Made by a program: the position numbers and the translations under genes
Shown here: piece after piece, positions 22,365-31,837 of the stretch
Layout of the letters: each line of letters starts with the position of its first letter
Position numbering within the stretch: the stretch's first letter is position 1
Notes under the pieces: generated by a model
Database searches by the model: none
Told to the model about the DNA's origin: nothing
The model's input: only the letters and a program-made list of their open reading frames with translations
Origin: Ditylenchus dipsaci
Taxonomy: Eukaryota; Nematoda; Chromadorea; Rhabditida; Anguinidae
Length of the DNA stretch: 64,000 nt
Direction: 5' to 3'
Assembly (NCBI GenBank): GCA_004194705.1
Contig: SADC01000197.1
Span: 94,913-158,912 of the forward strand

Positions 22365-22544
22365 TTATGTGATGGAGTGTTGTTGTTCCTCTCTAATGTC
22401 TTGGGTACATAGAGGGGTGGCGGCAGGAACATTATGCTCTTTCTGAACAAAATAACAATACAACAACCAGCCAGGAACTACTAATACAATTGCTGCAACA
22501 CGCTTTTTATTGCTCTTTGCCTTGATTTGGCCGCTTTTGCGCAT
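22365..22544 (-). CDS. 59-residue single-pass membrane microprotein
   Basis: A complete frame from ATG at 22544 to TAA at 22365. The N-terminus is strongly basic (MRKSGQIKAKSNKKR), then one hydrophobic helix (VAAIVLVVPGWLLYCYFVQ), then a polar tail (ATPLCTQDIREEQQHSIT). TCTATCTAG at about 22579 lies 35 bp upstream and could accept a spliced leader. A basic N-terminus plus one helix resembles small mitochondrial inner-membrane assembly factors, but I do not recognise a family. Composition and the clean frame argue against chance. Confidence 0.45.
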   Translation of the reverse strand: MRKSGQIKAKSNKKRVAAIVLVVPGWLLYCYFVQKEHNVPAATPLCTQDIREEQQHSIT

Positions 22545-23129
22545 GTTTTTGCTTGTAACAATCTTGGAGCACTTGTTGCTAGATAGATATATTGGTTATG
22601 TTTTTTCTTTTTGTGGTTGCCCGCCTGGAACCACACAAGAATGATGATTAAGCTGGAAGTTGAGGAATTAGTTGTGCTTGCGATATTTTCCTGACTCTTT
22701 TTGCCAATTACTTAGTGTTGGTGGTGGGGGTATGAGTAAACCGATCTATTCTTGTAGAAGCTTATAGAGGCAAGTAATACGGCAAAAAAAGTCTGACTTG
22801 ATTTATTTTTGTTGTGCATGTGTCCCTTCTTACCTCTGTCTATATATTAATCAAGTAAAGAGTTTATTTTCGCAGTTATTTAGGCTTTATTTTTGATTTC
22901 TTAATCCTTTATTTGTGCTTTTCTTAAGCTGTGTTTCGAGCGACTGTTTTGTTTATATAAGTAATTGGTGAAAATTTTATTTGTGATAGAATTTATTTTG
23001 TGTGGTTAATTATTTGATTTTCCAAGATTCTGTAGGATTTTTCGAATTTTTTTTAGTTGAAAACTTCTCAGTGTTCAGAAGCAGAACTTTTTTTTGAAAT
23101 TTTGACTGCAATGCAAGTGGGAACATTTT

Positions 23130-23368
23130 ATATGTTTCTTAAAGTGAAATGACCACGCTATTACACGTGGTGCCCGCCAATTCAAAATGATTTGCCTAAT
23201 CATTTAACTTGTGTACGGATTTTTCAACTTGGTTTCTAACAAAACCATACCTAAAATTAGATTCTAGGCTTTGCTTTGTTAGAAACCAAGTTAAACAATC
23301 CGTACAGAAGTTCAACTATCAGGAAAAAAATTGGTGGGCATCACCTGTAATAGCGTAGGCATGCCTCT
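23130..23368. mobile_element. Foldback with GTGGTGCCCGCCAATTC arms
   Basis: The arms at about 23145-23230 and 23270-23360 contain CACGTGGTGCCCGCCAATTC-like and TGGTTTCTAACAAAAC blocks or their complements. The right end reads AGGCATGCCTCTTTAAAGGA. Related copies are at 34088-34330 and 51957-52197. No coding sequence. Confidence 0.6.
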
Positions 23369-23501
23369 TTAAAGGACCATACTTGTTGATGACAATGGGA
23401 ATTTGGCGAATTCAAATGCGCGCGGGACACTTTTTTTTATTCCGAAATTATTTTTCAAAATCGTTTATTATGCATCAGGATAAATGATCAAAAATAACAG
23501 A

Positions 23502-23573
23502 GCAGACACGGGATCGAACCTAAGGTCGACGGTCACACGCAACGCTACTATATCACTGAGCTATCTGGACTTG
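23502..23573 (-). repeat. tRNA-like sequence (SINE head or tRNA pseudogene)
   Basis: Read in reverse, it has TAGCTCAGTGATATAGT (A-box-like) and GGTTCGATCCC (B box) at tRNA spacing. The acceptor stem pairs only 5 of 7 positions and the anticodon stem is poor, so it is unlikely to be functional. It lies in an insert present in only one arm of the inverted duplication. Similar B-box sequences occur at 26373-26432 (reverse), 30955-31012 (forward) and 46215-46260 (reverse). Confidence 0.45.
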
Positions 23574-24960
23574 TTATGTAAGTTATCGTTTTTTATTTTT
23601 ATAAACTGATAACCATGGTTCGCAAAAACAGCAAATTTGCTGAAATGCAGCAAAAATATTTGGCGTTGTGTGGTTTTTGAAAACAGCAAAATTGCAGCAA
23701 AAATGCAGCAAAAATTTTGCTGCATTTCAGCAAAATTTTGCTGCATTTCTTTGTTCCCTACTTATTACGCATCTTTCATTTTTTTAACTATTTTTTTTCT
23801 TTTTTCTATCTGGTGTCAAAAAATGTATGAACCACCCGTATAAAAGCAGTACCTGGGCTACATGCAGCCCGTAAAAGTCACTCTTAAAGGGGAGGGAGGG
23901 ATTTTCATATAAGCATCGTCTAGGTCACAGGTTCAGATCCCCCTGGATGCAAGCCCTATTTTTCACTTTATTTTTCATATTTTATTTTCAAGTTTGGTAT
24001 GAAAATAATGCTCATTCTCATGGCTATCCGACAAGATGGACTTCTGGTACCCAAAAGTGGGCTCTCCCACCTGGGTACCCCTCCTGTGAACAGGGTGGTC
24101 CGAAAAAATTCGGAAAATTATGAAAAAGTTTAAGTTTGAATTTCATCCATCTGCAACTCATTCATATTGTTTTAAATGAAAATGTTTTGTGTTTTGTATA
24201 GAAGAGCTCGCAGGTAGCTTAACTACTGTCACAGATTTTTCCAGGAAATCGATGGGGCAAGGAGCTACCTAGCAAAATTTTCAATATTTGCCGAATCTTT
24301 TTGGCCACTCTGTACTCCTCCACCTCGATACTTCTCTTCTGCGTAGCTCCGTCCTGTGTACTCTCCCACCTCTGTACCACCACTTGAGTACCACCACATG
24401 GGTATTTCCTCCCTAGGTACTTCTCATATTGGTATCCTCACCTGAGTAACTCCACCTGGGTCAACCAACTACTTAACCACGAGGATCGGGCCACCTGAGT
24501 ACTGATCGTGAGCAATGGTAAACTTATAATCATCTTCAGATTTTTGCCCTTTAGATTGGCGACTTAGAGCGTTTTTTTGTTTGATAGACTTAATCTAAGT
24601 CAATCCTAGAAGCTTTTCCTAGAAGCTTTTATCCTAGAAGCTTTAAGCTCTGTCCTTATATTTTGCTTTTGTTTGTTTTTTAAAGTCAGAGTTGAACGAT
24701 GAATCAAATATAAATGTTTTTACATTAAAATTACTTGCTTGCGAAGGTTTGACCAAGCGAAAAAAGAGTATGTTCGACGGCTAGGATGGCCCTACATTGG
24801 AAATTTTGAAATTTTAATTTTCATTTCAATTTACAGCTTTATTATAGTCTAGATATATGAGCGATAGCCTATAATCATGGCTACACATTGGTATGCAAAA
24901 CGTGCAATTGTAAAAAAAAATACAGAAAATATCAATCAAGGAAAAACCCAAAATAAGTTA

Positions 24961-25140
24961 CAGTCGACCCTCGATTTAACATACGCTCGATTTAACGTAC
25001 GGTTGGAAAATATTGGTTGGTCTAATTAAAATTAAACCAAGGCGACACTCGATGCAACATACGCTCGATTCAACATACGCGCGGTTCAACATACGGTTAG
25101 GGTCAGTCCCCAGGCCGTATGTTAAATCGAGCGTCGACTG
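24961..25140. mobile_element. Pogo-like MITE
   Basis: Ends CAGTCGACCCTCGATTTAAC and the inverse GTTAAATCGAGCGTCGACTG with TA flanks on both sides. Interior repeats of CGATTCAACATACGC. Sits in the spacer of the inverted duplication. Confidence 0.7.
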
Positions 25141-25829
25141 TAGCTAATTCAGGTAGACTTCAGCCTTTAACTCAGCTGTTATAGTTGTTTAACCATGCGC
25201 TCATAGTCTTGTCGGATAGCCATGAAAATGAGCATTATTTTCATACCAAACTTGAAAATAAAATATGAAAAATAAAGTGAAAAATAGGGCTTGCATCCAG
25301 GGGGATCTGAACCTGTGACTTAGACGATGCTTATATGAAAATCCCTCCCTCCCCTTTAAGAGTGACTTTTACGGGCTGTATGTAGCCCAGTACTGCTTTT
25401 ATACGGGTGGTTCATACATTTTTTGACACCAGATAGAAAAAAAGCAAAAAAAAATAGTTAAAAAAATGAAAGATGCGTAATAAGTAGGGAACAAAGAAAT
25501 GCAGCAAAATTTTGCTGAAATGCAGCAAAATTTTTGCTGCAATTTTGCTGTTTTCAAAAACCACACAACGCCAAATATTTTTGCTGCATTTCAGCAAATT
25601 TGCTGTTTTTGCGAACCATGCTGATAACACACAATTCAAAAAGAATTTTCGGAGTAAAAAAAGTGTCCCGCGCGCATTTGAATTTGCCAAATTCTCATTG
25701 TCATCAACAAGTATGGTCCTTCAAGCATTACCCTTTTTTAATTTATTTTCATGATTCACAAAATAAGGAATAAGGCTTGGAAAACAGCTAAATAAGCGCT
25801 CTCAGAAAAAAATTATTTATTTACAAATA

Positions 25830-26071
25830 CCGTATTCACTCTATTTATCGCCCACCCTCTAATAAACGCCCACCCTTAAGGACCTATATCTCAGTTTAAA
25901 AAAATATTTTGCAAATCTGTTCTTTGCGTTTTCTTAGTTACCACGAGTTTACCTGATTCCACTTTTTAAATTTTGGTTGAGCACCCAAAAATCTCAAAAT
26001 CGAAATATTTTTTTCCGATTTTTTAAGGGTTGAAAAATAAACGCTCATGGCGATTAAAAGAGTGAATACGG
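25830..26071. mobile_element. CCGTATTCACTCT MITE
   Basis: Ends CCGTATTCACTCTATTTATC and inverse AGAGTGAATACGG flanked by TA. Interior has CGCCCACCCTCTAATAAACG and a TTTTTAAGGGTTGAAAAATA block common to this family. Confidence 0.6.
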
Positions 26072-26250
26072 TAGCTGAAAACCCACTTTTGGGGTAAAAA
26101 GTCTGATTATCGTATTTTCTTTGAGCTATTAGAGAAAATACGGTAATCAAATTTGTCGCGTTTCCCTTGTATTTTATTGGACACTGATTTCAGAAGGATT
26201 TCAAAAATAAACCATTTTACAAAACAAAAAATATACAAACCACGCTGAAT

Positions 26251-26571
26251 TTAAAGGGGCATGCTCGTCGCCGATGGAAATATTTTGAAAGGCGGGTACC
26301 AGCGAAATTCAAAAGAGAATTAATTTGATGAAATTTTGGAAAAGTCGAGGAAAAATCATACCTCCAGTGGGAATCGAACCGACGACCGACTTTCACAGTC
26401 CGCTGCCGCTTCACCACTAGGCCACCGATGCAATTAAACTCAGCCAATGTTTTTGACTACTTATTCCCCCTCAAATACTCAACAAAAATGTTTTTGAAAA
26501 TAATTCTTTTTTGAATTGACCTGGTACCCGCCTTTTGAAATATTCCATCGGCGGCGAGCATGCCCCTTTAA
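26251..26571. mobile_element. Foldback with AAGGGGCATGCTCG ends, carrying a tRNA-like insert
   Basis: TIRs AAGGGGCATGCTCGTCGCCG and the inverse continue into GATGGAAATATTT(T)GAAAGGCGGGTACC on the left. The core contains a reverse-strand tRNA-like sequence (26373-26432; GGCCTAGTGG and GGTTCGATTCCC boxes). TTTAAA flanks the ends, as in several other foldbacks here. Confidence 0.6.
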
Positions 26572-26775
26572 GTCTTTAAGTCGATGCTAAGACACAGGGA
26601 TAGAAACTGTACTTATTTTAAGTCACAAATTACCGTAATGTTTAAGCTTCAATATTCAAATTCAATGCCATGTCTTTTTTGTGCAAGCAAATCTCCAAAG
26701 TAAATAAAAAATTTCATAAAGTTTATTTGCGTCGACTAGCTTTTGAAATTTTATTTTGAATGAATTAGACTGTTT

Positions 26776-27206
26776 TTTGGTACTTTCCTGTTATCTCGAA
26801 TCATTTTTGGATGTATTAGTTAACGTTCTCAAGTATTTCACCCTGAAATACGAACTTATTTTTTCCTATCCCTTGCAATGTGGAGTGTGCTGGTCTTGGC
26901 CGCGAAGCGGCCAACCCTTGGTCGTGTACAACAATCTGTACCCATACCACAATATGATATCCCGCTTCATACTTTCAGAATATAATAACATTATTGTAGA
27001 GCATTGTAGGGCTGTTCTTAATTTTAATAAAAAATTTATAAAATTTCGGATGTTGTACACGACCAAGGGTTGGCCGCTTCGCGGCCAAGACCAGCACACT
27101 CCACATTGCAAGGGAAAGGGAAAAATAAGTTCGTATTTCAGGGTGAAATACTTGAGAATGTTAACTAATACATCCAAAAATGATTGGAGATAACAGAAAG
27201 TACCGT
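26776..27206. mobile_element. Foldback with GGCCGCGAAGCGGCC tips
   Basis: The arms 26776-26937 and 27048-27206 are near-perfect reverse complements from GTACTTTC to GTTGTACACGACCAAGGGTT. Because of this, both strands show similar open frames of 120-145 codons; these are copies of the arm, not genes. A 110-bp AT-rich core separates the arms. Confidence 0.75.
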
Positions 27207-27377
27207 TTTTTATTAGTAGACTGTTAATCAAAAAATTTCTGCTCGCTACATTTCTGACAATTTATTGAAGGTTTCCGGTTGCCGTTAAACGTGAGTAATT
27301 GAGCAGCATAAATCCAACTAGTTTTCAGCAAAATATTGGTAAACTGTGTTGCTAATAAGGTTTATTGCTAAAGAAAA

Positions 27378-27948
27378 ATGCGACAAAAATCGCTGTTCCT
27401 GCTTCTCCTGCTGCTGCTGCCTCTGATCTCAGCAAATGCCGAAAGCACCAACGAGCAAGAACATTCTCAGCAGCAACGTAGCATCACCTATTCTCCCTTC
27501 AGCACTAACCAACAATATGGACAACAGCAGCCCTACAACAGCAATACACTCAACCCTCAATTGCCGCAACAACTGCAAATCCAGCCTGCTCCAAATCCCT
27601 ACCTCCAGAACCAGCAGCAATACGATCCACAGCAAAGATACTTGCAGCAGGGTCAACAACAACAACAGCAGCAATACCCCCGACCCCAATATCCCTGCCG
27701 GGACAATACCCCCAGCAACCAGGACAGTACCCCCAGCAGCCTGGCAGCCAGCCGTACAATCCCCAACCACCTCCGCCATATGTGCTATTCCGCCTACACA
27801 ATCTAACAACAACAATGGTTACAGAGGCCAGCAACAGTACGATCCCAACAACAGACCCTACAATGCAGCAGGGGCTATCAACTGTGTCTCCCTCGCTGCA
27901 ATGACCCTTTTGACGGTGTTTTTGATGAAGTTTGCTCTACTGTTATAA
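27378..27948 (+). CDS. Gln/Pro-rich secreted protein, probably GPI-anchored
   Basis: A start at 27378 opens a signal peptide (LFLLLLLLLPLISANA). The body is Gln/Pro/Tyr-rich low complexity (QQYDPQQRYLQQGQQQQQQQ), with PGQYPQQPGQYPQQPG repeats in the next frame, then NNNNGYRGQQQYDPNNRPY and a hydrophobic C-terminus (MTLLTVFLMKFALLL) in the third. Two single-base losses (near 27694 and 27785) separate the three pieces; each is restored by one added base. Single exon. Composition resembles cell-wall or eggshell-type surface proteins. No enzymatic domain. Family not identified. Confidence 0.55.
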
Positions 27949-27954
27949 ACCTAT

Positions 27955-28690
27955 AAAATTATGCTCGATGATCTTTTTATAGGCACACTCAGAAATACAA
28001 CTCTCCACTGGGTCATTTATTTTAAACCAAGGTTCCAATCGTCTTTTTCAAAGATTTTTTTGGGCCCCAAATCTTTTTTATTTTTAAAATTTTCACTCAA
28101 AATCTTTTTTTTTTAATTTTATGATCCCTTGACTTTTTGATATGCATTTTCGTGGAGTCGAAATTGGCAAGCATCATGATTTAAAAAAAACTAGAAATGC
28201 TGGTTTTAATATGAAATGTGGGCATATTTGATTTCGAATATTATGATCTTTTGAATGTTGAATATCGACTCGACTCAAATATTTGAAAATTTCGAATAGT
28301 TGACAACCCTAGTATAAACAAGAAAACGGAACCTTTGCATTCTTTAGTTTAGACTCTAGAGATATAAATATAAGAACAGTCAAAAAGCACAAATGTTCTG
28401 CTAAAACTGCCCGATCCCGCGATGAGTTGAAACCTTTGAGTGTCCGTTTTTAGATTGTTATAATTGAGATTTTATTATGTATGTATTATTCTGAAACCGA
28501 GATAGACAATAAATTTTAAAAGTCATATTTTTTTATAAAAATACCCCCTTCCTTGTTGTCTGTCCTCCTTCAAGCCTTTACATACCACGACGCAATAGTT
28601 TTTATTTGTAAGCGGTTTTCAAAAACTTTGTACTGACCGGTGATTTTTTTTTAACTTCAACTTTTCGCTTTACATTTGTATTTAATCCAG
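27955..28690. other. Intergenic, no gene seen
   Basis: AT-rich, with CGAATATT/GACTCGACTC repeats (28225-28310) that resemble the palindrome at 15410-15458. No supported exon. Confidence 0.4.
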
Positions 28691-28711
28691 GTTTATACAT
28701 CTTTTGACTTG

Positions 28712-28948
28712 AAGGGCATACCAGCGCATTACGCTGCAATTAAGGTGAGGACCAGCAATTAATTTTCTCATAACCGTTTTCTATAAGCGTACTACTCGAT
28801 CCGACGAAAGTTTTCTGCCTAATTTTTAAAACTAGGACAAGGTCATAAATATTAGATTTGACATGAATGAGTGAAAACAAGGGCGATTTTTGAAAACTTG
28901 CTGGTCCCCGGCTTAATTTGCGGTGTAACGCACTGGTATGCCCCTTAA
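28712..28948. mobile_element. Foldback with AAGGGCATACCAGCGCATTA ends
   Basis: TIRs GAAGGGCATACCAGCGCATT and the inverse AATGC-type end (GCACTGGTATGCCCCTTAAA) with inner GGACCAGCAATTAA and its complement. Same general class as the other AAGGG(G/C)CAT foldbacks. Confidence 0.55.
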
Positions 28949-28980
28949 ATCTTACTGTGAAATAAAGAGTTTTAAAAACG

Positions 28981-30340
28981 TTGCTTGTGTATCAACAGAT
29001 AGAAAAAACAAACAAGCCAAAAAAAGTCGTATCGACGTTATGCACCTTTTATCCCATTCTAGTCAAAATATATAAGGGATTAAAATATATACATAAGTCA
29101 AAAATTTGTGATATAGATTTCAAAGTCCACAAAATTTACAACCTTTTGCGAAGACTACCAAATCGGAATTTAACCTCTGCTGATAATATCCCATATATTC
29201 TGCTAAAAGATTGTGCGTTAAATCTAGCTGAAGCTGTTACGACCAGATATGTAGTGTTGCGATTTTTCGCCCCGACTCTGGCTCTGAAATCTTAGTTCAA
29301 AAAAATTCGCTCCGGCTTTTGCTCCGGTCTCTCAAGTTTGAAAAATTTGCTCCGCCTCTGGCTCCGAGAGAAAGCCAGAACCAGAAAATTATACGTATAT
29401 ACTCGTTATACGCATATAAAATATGAATATATGATTTGAATTTTCTCTAAATATGGCTCCGAGCTCTTTATTTGAAAAATTTTGCTCCGGCTCTTGCTCC
29501 GGGCTCTCAAGTTTTAAAAATTTGCTCTAGCTCTGGCTCCCGCTCGGAGCCAGAGATTTATACATCACTGATTACGACCTTATTTAGAACAATTTTGGAT
29601 CAAAAACAAATATCGAGTATTTTGAAAACCTCAATTGTATTACCTATTTTCAAAAAGGCGATAAATCAAACCCATCAAATTATAGGCCTATTTCATTAAC
29701 TTGCACCTTATGCCGCTTTTTTGAACAAAATGTTACTCTAAAATTGGTGAATTTTTTAACACATAGAAACTACTTTTCAGAAGAACCGTTTGGTTTTATA
29801 AAAAAAATCTGCGGCCACACAACTTCTAGCTACCCTCAATGATTTTTTTAAAGCTAAAGAGCAAAAGAAAGATATTGATATAATATACATTGACTACTCA
29901 AAAGCTTTTGCCTCTGTTCCTCACGACAAAACTGCTTCTCACGACGAAATATCAATAAAAATGTTTGCTTATGATGTTCAAATTTATCACAGCTACAGTC
30001 CCAAAAACCAATCGACCAAGTTAGAGGAATCCCTAAACGGGTTGTCTCCTGGTATACTAAATGGGGTCTTACAGGTCTTACACCTTGGGACTTATATCGA
30101 CTCCAACCTTAAGTTTCGAGAACACATTTCGAAAATTACAAAGTCGAGAAATCGCTTATGCTATCAAATTTTACGTGCCCTAAAAACCAAAAACTTAGAA
30201 ACTCTTATTATGGCTTATAAATCCTATATCCAACCTCTCCTAGAGTATACGACTTCAGTATGGAACCCAAAATTTATACAAGATTCGAATAAATTAGAAA
30301 AGGGTCGGAAATTCGGCGATAGTAGCGAACCTTGTAACTT
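28981..30340 (+). pseudogene. Decayed non-LTR retrotransposon (reverse transcriptase)
   Basis: Fragments of a reverse transcriptase in order. First PNRNLTSADNIPYILLKDCA (29160-29220), then SSILKTSIVLPIFKK with YRPISLTC-like sequence (29610-29700). Next IDIIYIDYSKAFASVPHDK (29875-29930), FAYDVQIY (the catalytic YADD box altered) and TYIDSNLKFREHISKITKSR, then LLEYTTSVWNPK (29961-30290). The order and the SKAF(D)xVPH and YADD-like boxes are typical of Jockey/CR1/L2-type elements. A piece between VPH and the DD box is missing, several frames are used, and a foldback is inserted at 29245-29571. Not functional. Confidence 0.7.
29245..29571. mobile_element. Foldback with GCTCCGGCTCT satellite, inserted in the retrotransposon
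   Basis: Perfect 8-bp duplications TTACGACC lie at 29237-29244 and 29572-29579, and the host frame resumes on the far side. The arms hold GCTCCGGCTCTTGCTCC-like units. The right end read inward begins TCAGTGATGTATAAATC, close to the CAGTG ends of hAT elements. Confidence 0.75.
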
Positions 30341-30491
30341 TTTTTGAAGAACAAGTTTAGGCTTGGCCAGTGTTTGAGTGAGAATTTGGAAATTGTATTA
30401 TAAGTTTTTTAAAAAGGAAATTTCAGTTTTTAATATTTATGATGTTTACCTAATTTTTATTGGCTGAAATTGATTTCACGCAGTAAAATAC

Positions 30492-31259
30492 GGCTGTAGG
30501 AAGTTTCGTAACAAGACAATTTCGTAAGAGCGAAGTTTCGTAAGAACGAACTTTTGTAAGAAACATTTTCGTAAGAAGCAGTTTCGTAACAGCAAAAATT
30601 CGTAAGAAACTTTTTCGTAACAGCGTATTTTCGTAACAAATTTCTTTCGTAAGAGGAAATCTTCGAATTTTTTTCACCTTTAATCAATTTTTCTAATTCA
30701 GGATGTCATCTGATTCATTCGTTTTGGCCTTTCTGTCACTTTTTGACACTTCGAACAGTTAATTATATGACTATTAACTGTATGAGCACAAAAGTTGGTA
30801 AGCATAGGTCATATGACTGATAATTTTGATAATTAGTTGCTCCCCAGATTTTTCATACGTTAGGAGACCAGCAGAAATACCCAAAAGCATGGTGAAAAAC
30901 TCCGAGCTAGAATTCATATATTATATACTGCACATAGCTGAATCACTATCAGTGGCATGAATGGTGTAGTAGGCAAGTTGATGGGATGAATTTTTTTCAC
31001 CGTCGGTTCGATTCCACCCTCTCACTGTTTTCTTTTTCTTGACTATTTTTGGTCAAAAAATCACAGAAGTTATAAGAAACATCAAGGAGGATTAAAAAGC
31101 AACAAAAAGCCACTTAGCGTATCACTAATGTTACTGAAAAGTGCGTTACGAAAGAGTTTGTTACGAAAATTTGCTCTTACGAAAAAGTTTCTTACGAAAA
31201 TTCGTTTTTACGAAAATTCGCTCTTACGAAATTGTCTCGTTACGAAACTTCCTACGGCC
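30492..31259. mobile_element. MULE-type foldback with TTCGTAAGA satellite TIRs
   Basis: Perfect 9-bp duplications GTAAAATAC lie at 30483-30491 and 31260-31268. The ends are GGCTGTAGGAAGTTTCGTAA and, from the right, GGCCGTAGGAAGTTTCGTAA. The arms are arrays of TTCGTAAGAGCGAA-type units (30505-30665; 31137-31250). The core has no transposase but includes a tRNA-like stretch (30955-31012). G-rich ends with 9-bp duplication match Mutator-type elements. Confidence 0.75.
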
Positions 31260-31344
31260 GTAAAATACTAATTTCCCGCAGTAAATTTATTTTTTCCCGC
31301 AGTAAATTTGAATTTTAAACAAAATACTGATTTCCTGCAGCAAA

Positions 31345-31770
31345 TTACGACAAATTACTAAATATTAGAGATGGTGGACACCAATATTTACAAAAACCAA
31401 TATTAGAATTTTTAGCGCTGTTTTCATTAATGAATCGCAAATCTGATATAGATGACATATACCCAAAATCCAAATATATGTAATGATCATCGATATCAGA
31501 ATTGACAAATTGTTTTAAAAATCTCGAAAAAAAATCCAAATATTGGGTTTGATATTGTTTTTCATAAACCCAATATCAAAACCCAATATTTGGATTTTTT
31601 TCGAGATTTTCAAAACAATTTGTCAATCCTGATATGGATGATCATTACATACATTTGGATTACGGGTATATGTCATCTATATCAGATTCGCGATTTACTA
31701 ATAAAAACCGCGCTAAAAATTCTAATATTGGTTTTTGTAAATATTGGTGTCCACCATCTCTACTAAATAT
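31345..31770. mobile_element. Foldback MITE (GAGATGGTGGACACCAATAT ends)
   Basis: The arms 31368-31560 and 31561-31763 are reverse complements meeting almost without a loop near 31560. The ends are GAGATGGTGGACACCAATAT and its inverse. The two 64-residue frames on opposite strands are the same sequence read twice. Confidence 0.7.
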
Positions 31771-31837
31771 TGTATCCGCCGCAGTAAATTTGCGGGAATT
31801 TAAATTTTCAGTCAGAAAATATGTTTAACTGGTCAAA

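Larger units (their letters stand above)
23376..25725. repeat. 2.3-kb inverted duplication, arms over 500 bp
   Basis: Left arm 23376-24035 and right arm 25205-25725 are near-identical reverse complements. They include GCAGCAAAATTTTGCTGCA satellite blocks (23640-23750; 25498-25610), TATAAAAGCAGTACTGGGC-like sequence and GATCCCCCTGGATGCAAGCC. The left arm has an extra insert of about 170 bp with a tRNA-like sequence (23502-23573). The 1.15-kb spacer holds CCACCTGAGTACC-type units (24300-24490) and a pogo-like MITE (24961-25140). Open frames over the arms are mirror copies, not genes. Confidence 0.75.

Noticed and set aside
23502..23573. Functional tRNA gene
   Set aside because: A and B boxes are present, but the acceptor and anticodon stems are badly mismatched.
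26756..27231. Two overlapping protein genes on opposite strands
   Set aside because: The frames are the two arms of one foldback; both encode the same arm sequence and have no splice or start context.
27429..27834. Minus-strand frames over the Gln-rich gene
   Set aside because: They mirror the CAG/CAA-rich plus-strand coding sequence (Leu/Val/Gly-rich shadows). The plus strand has the signal peptide and hydrophobic tail.
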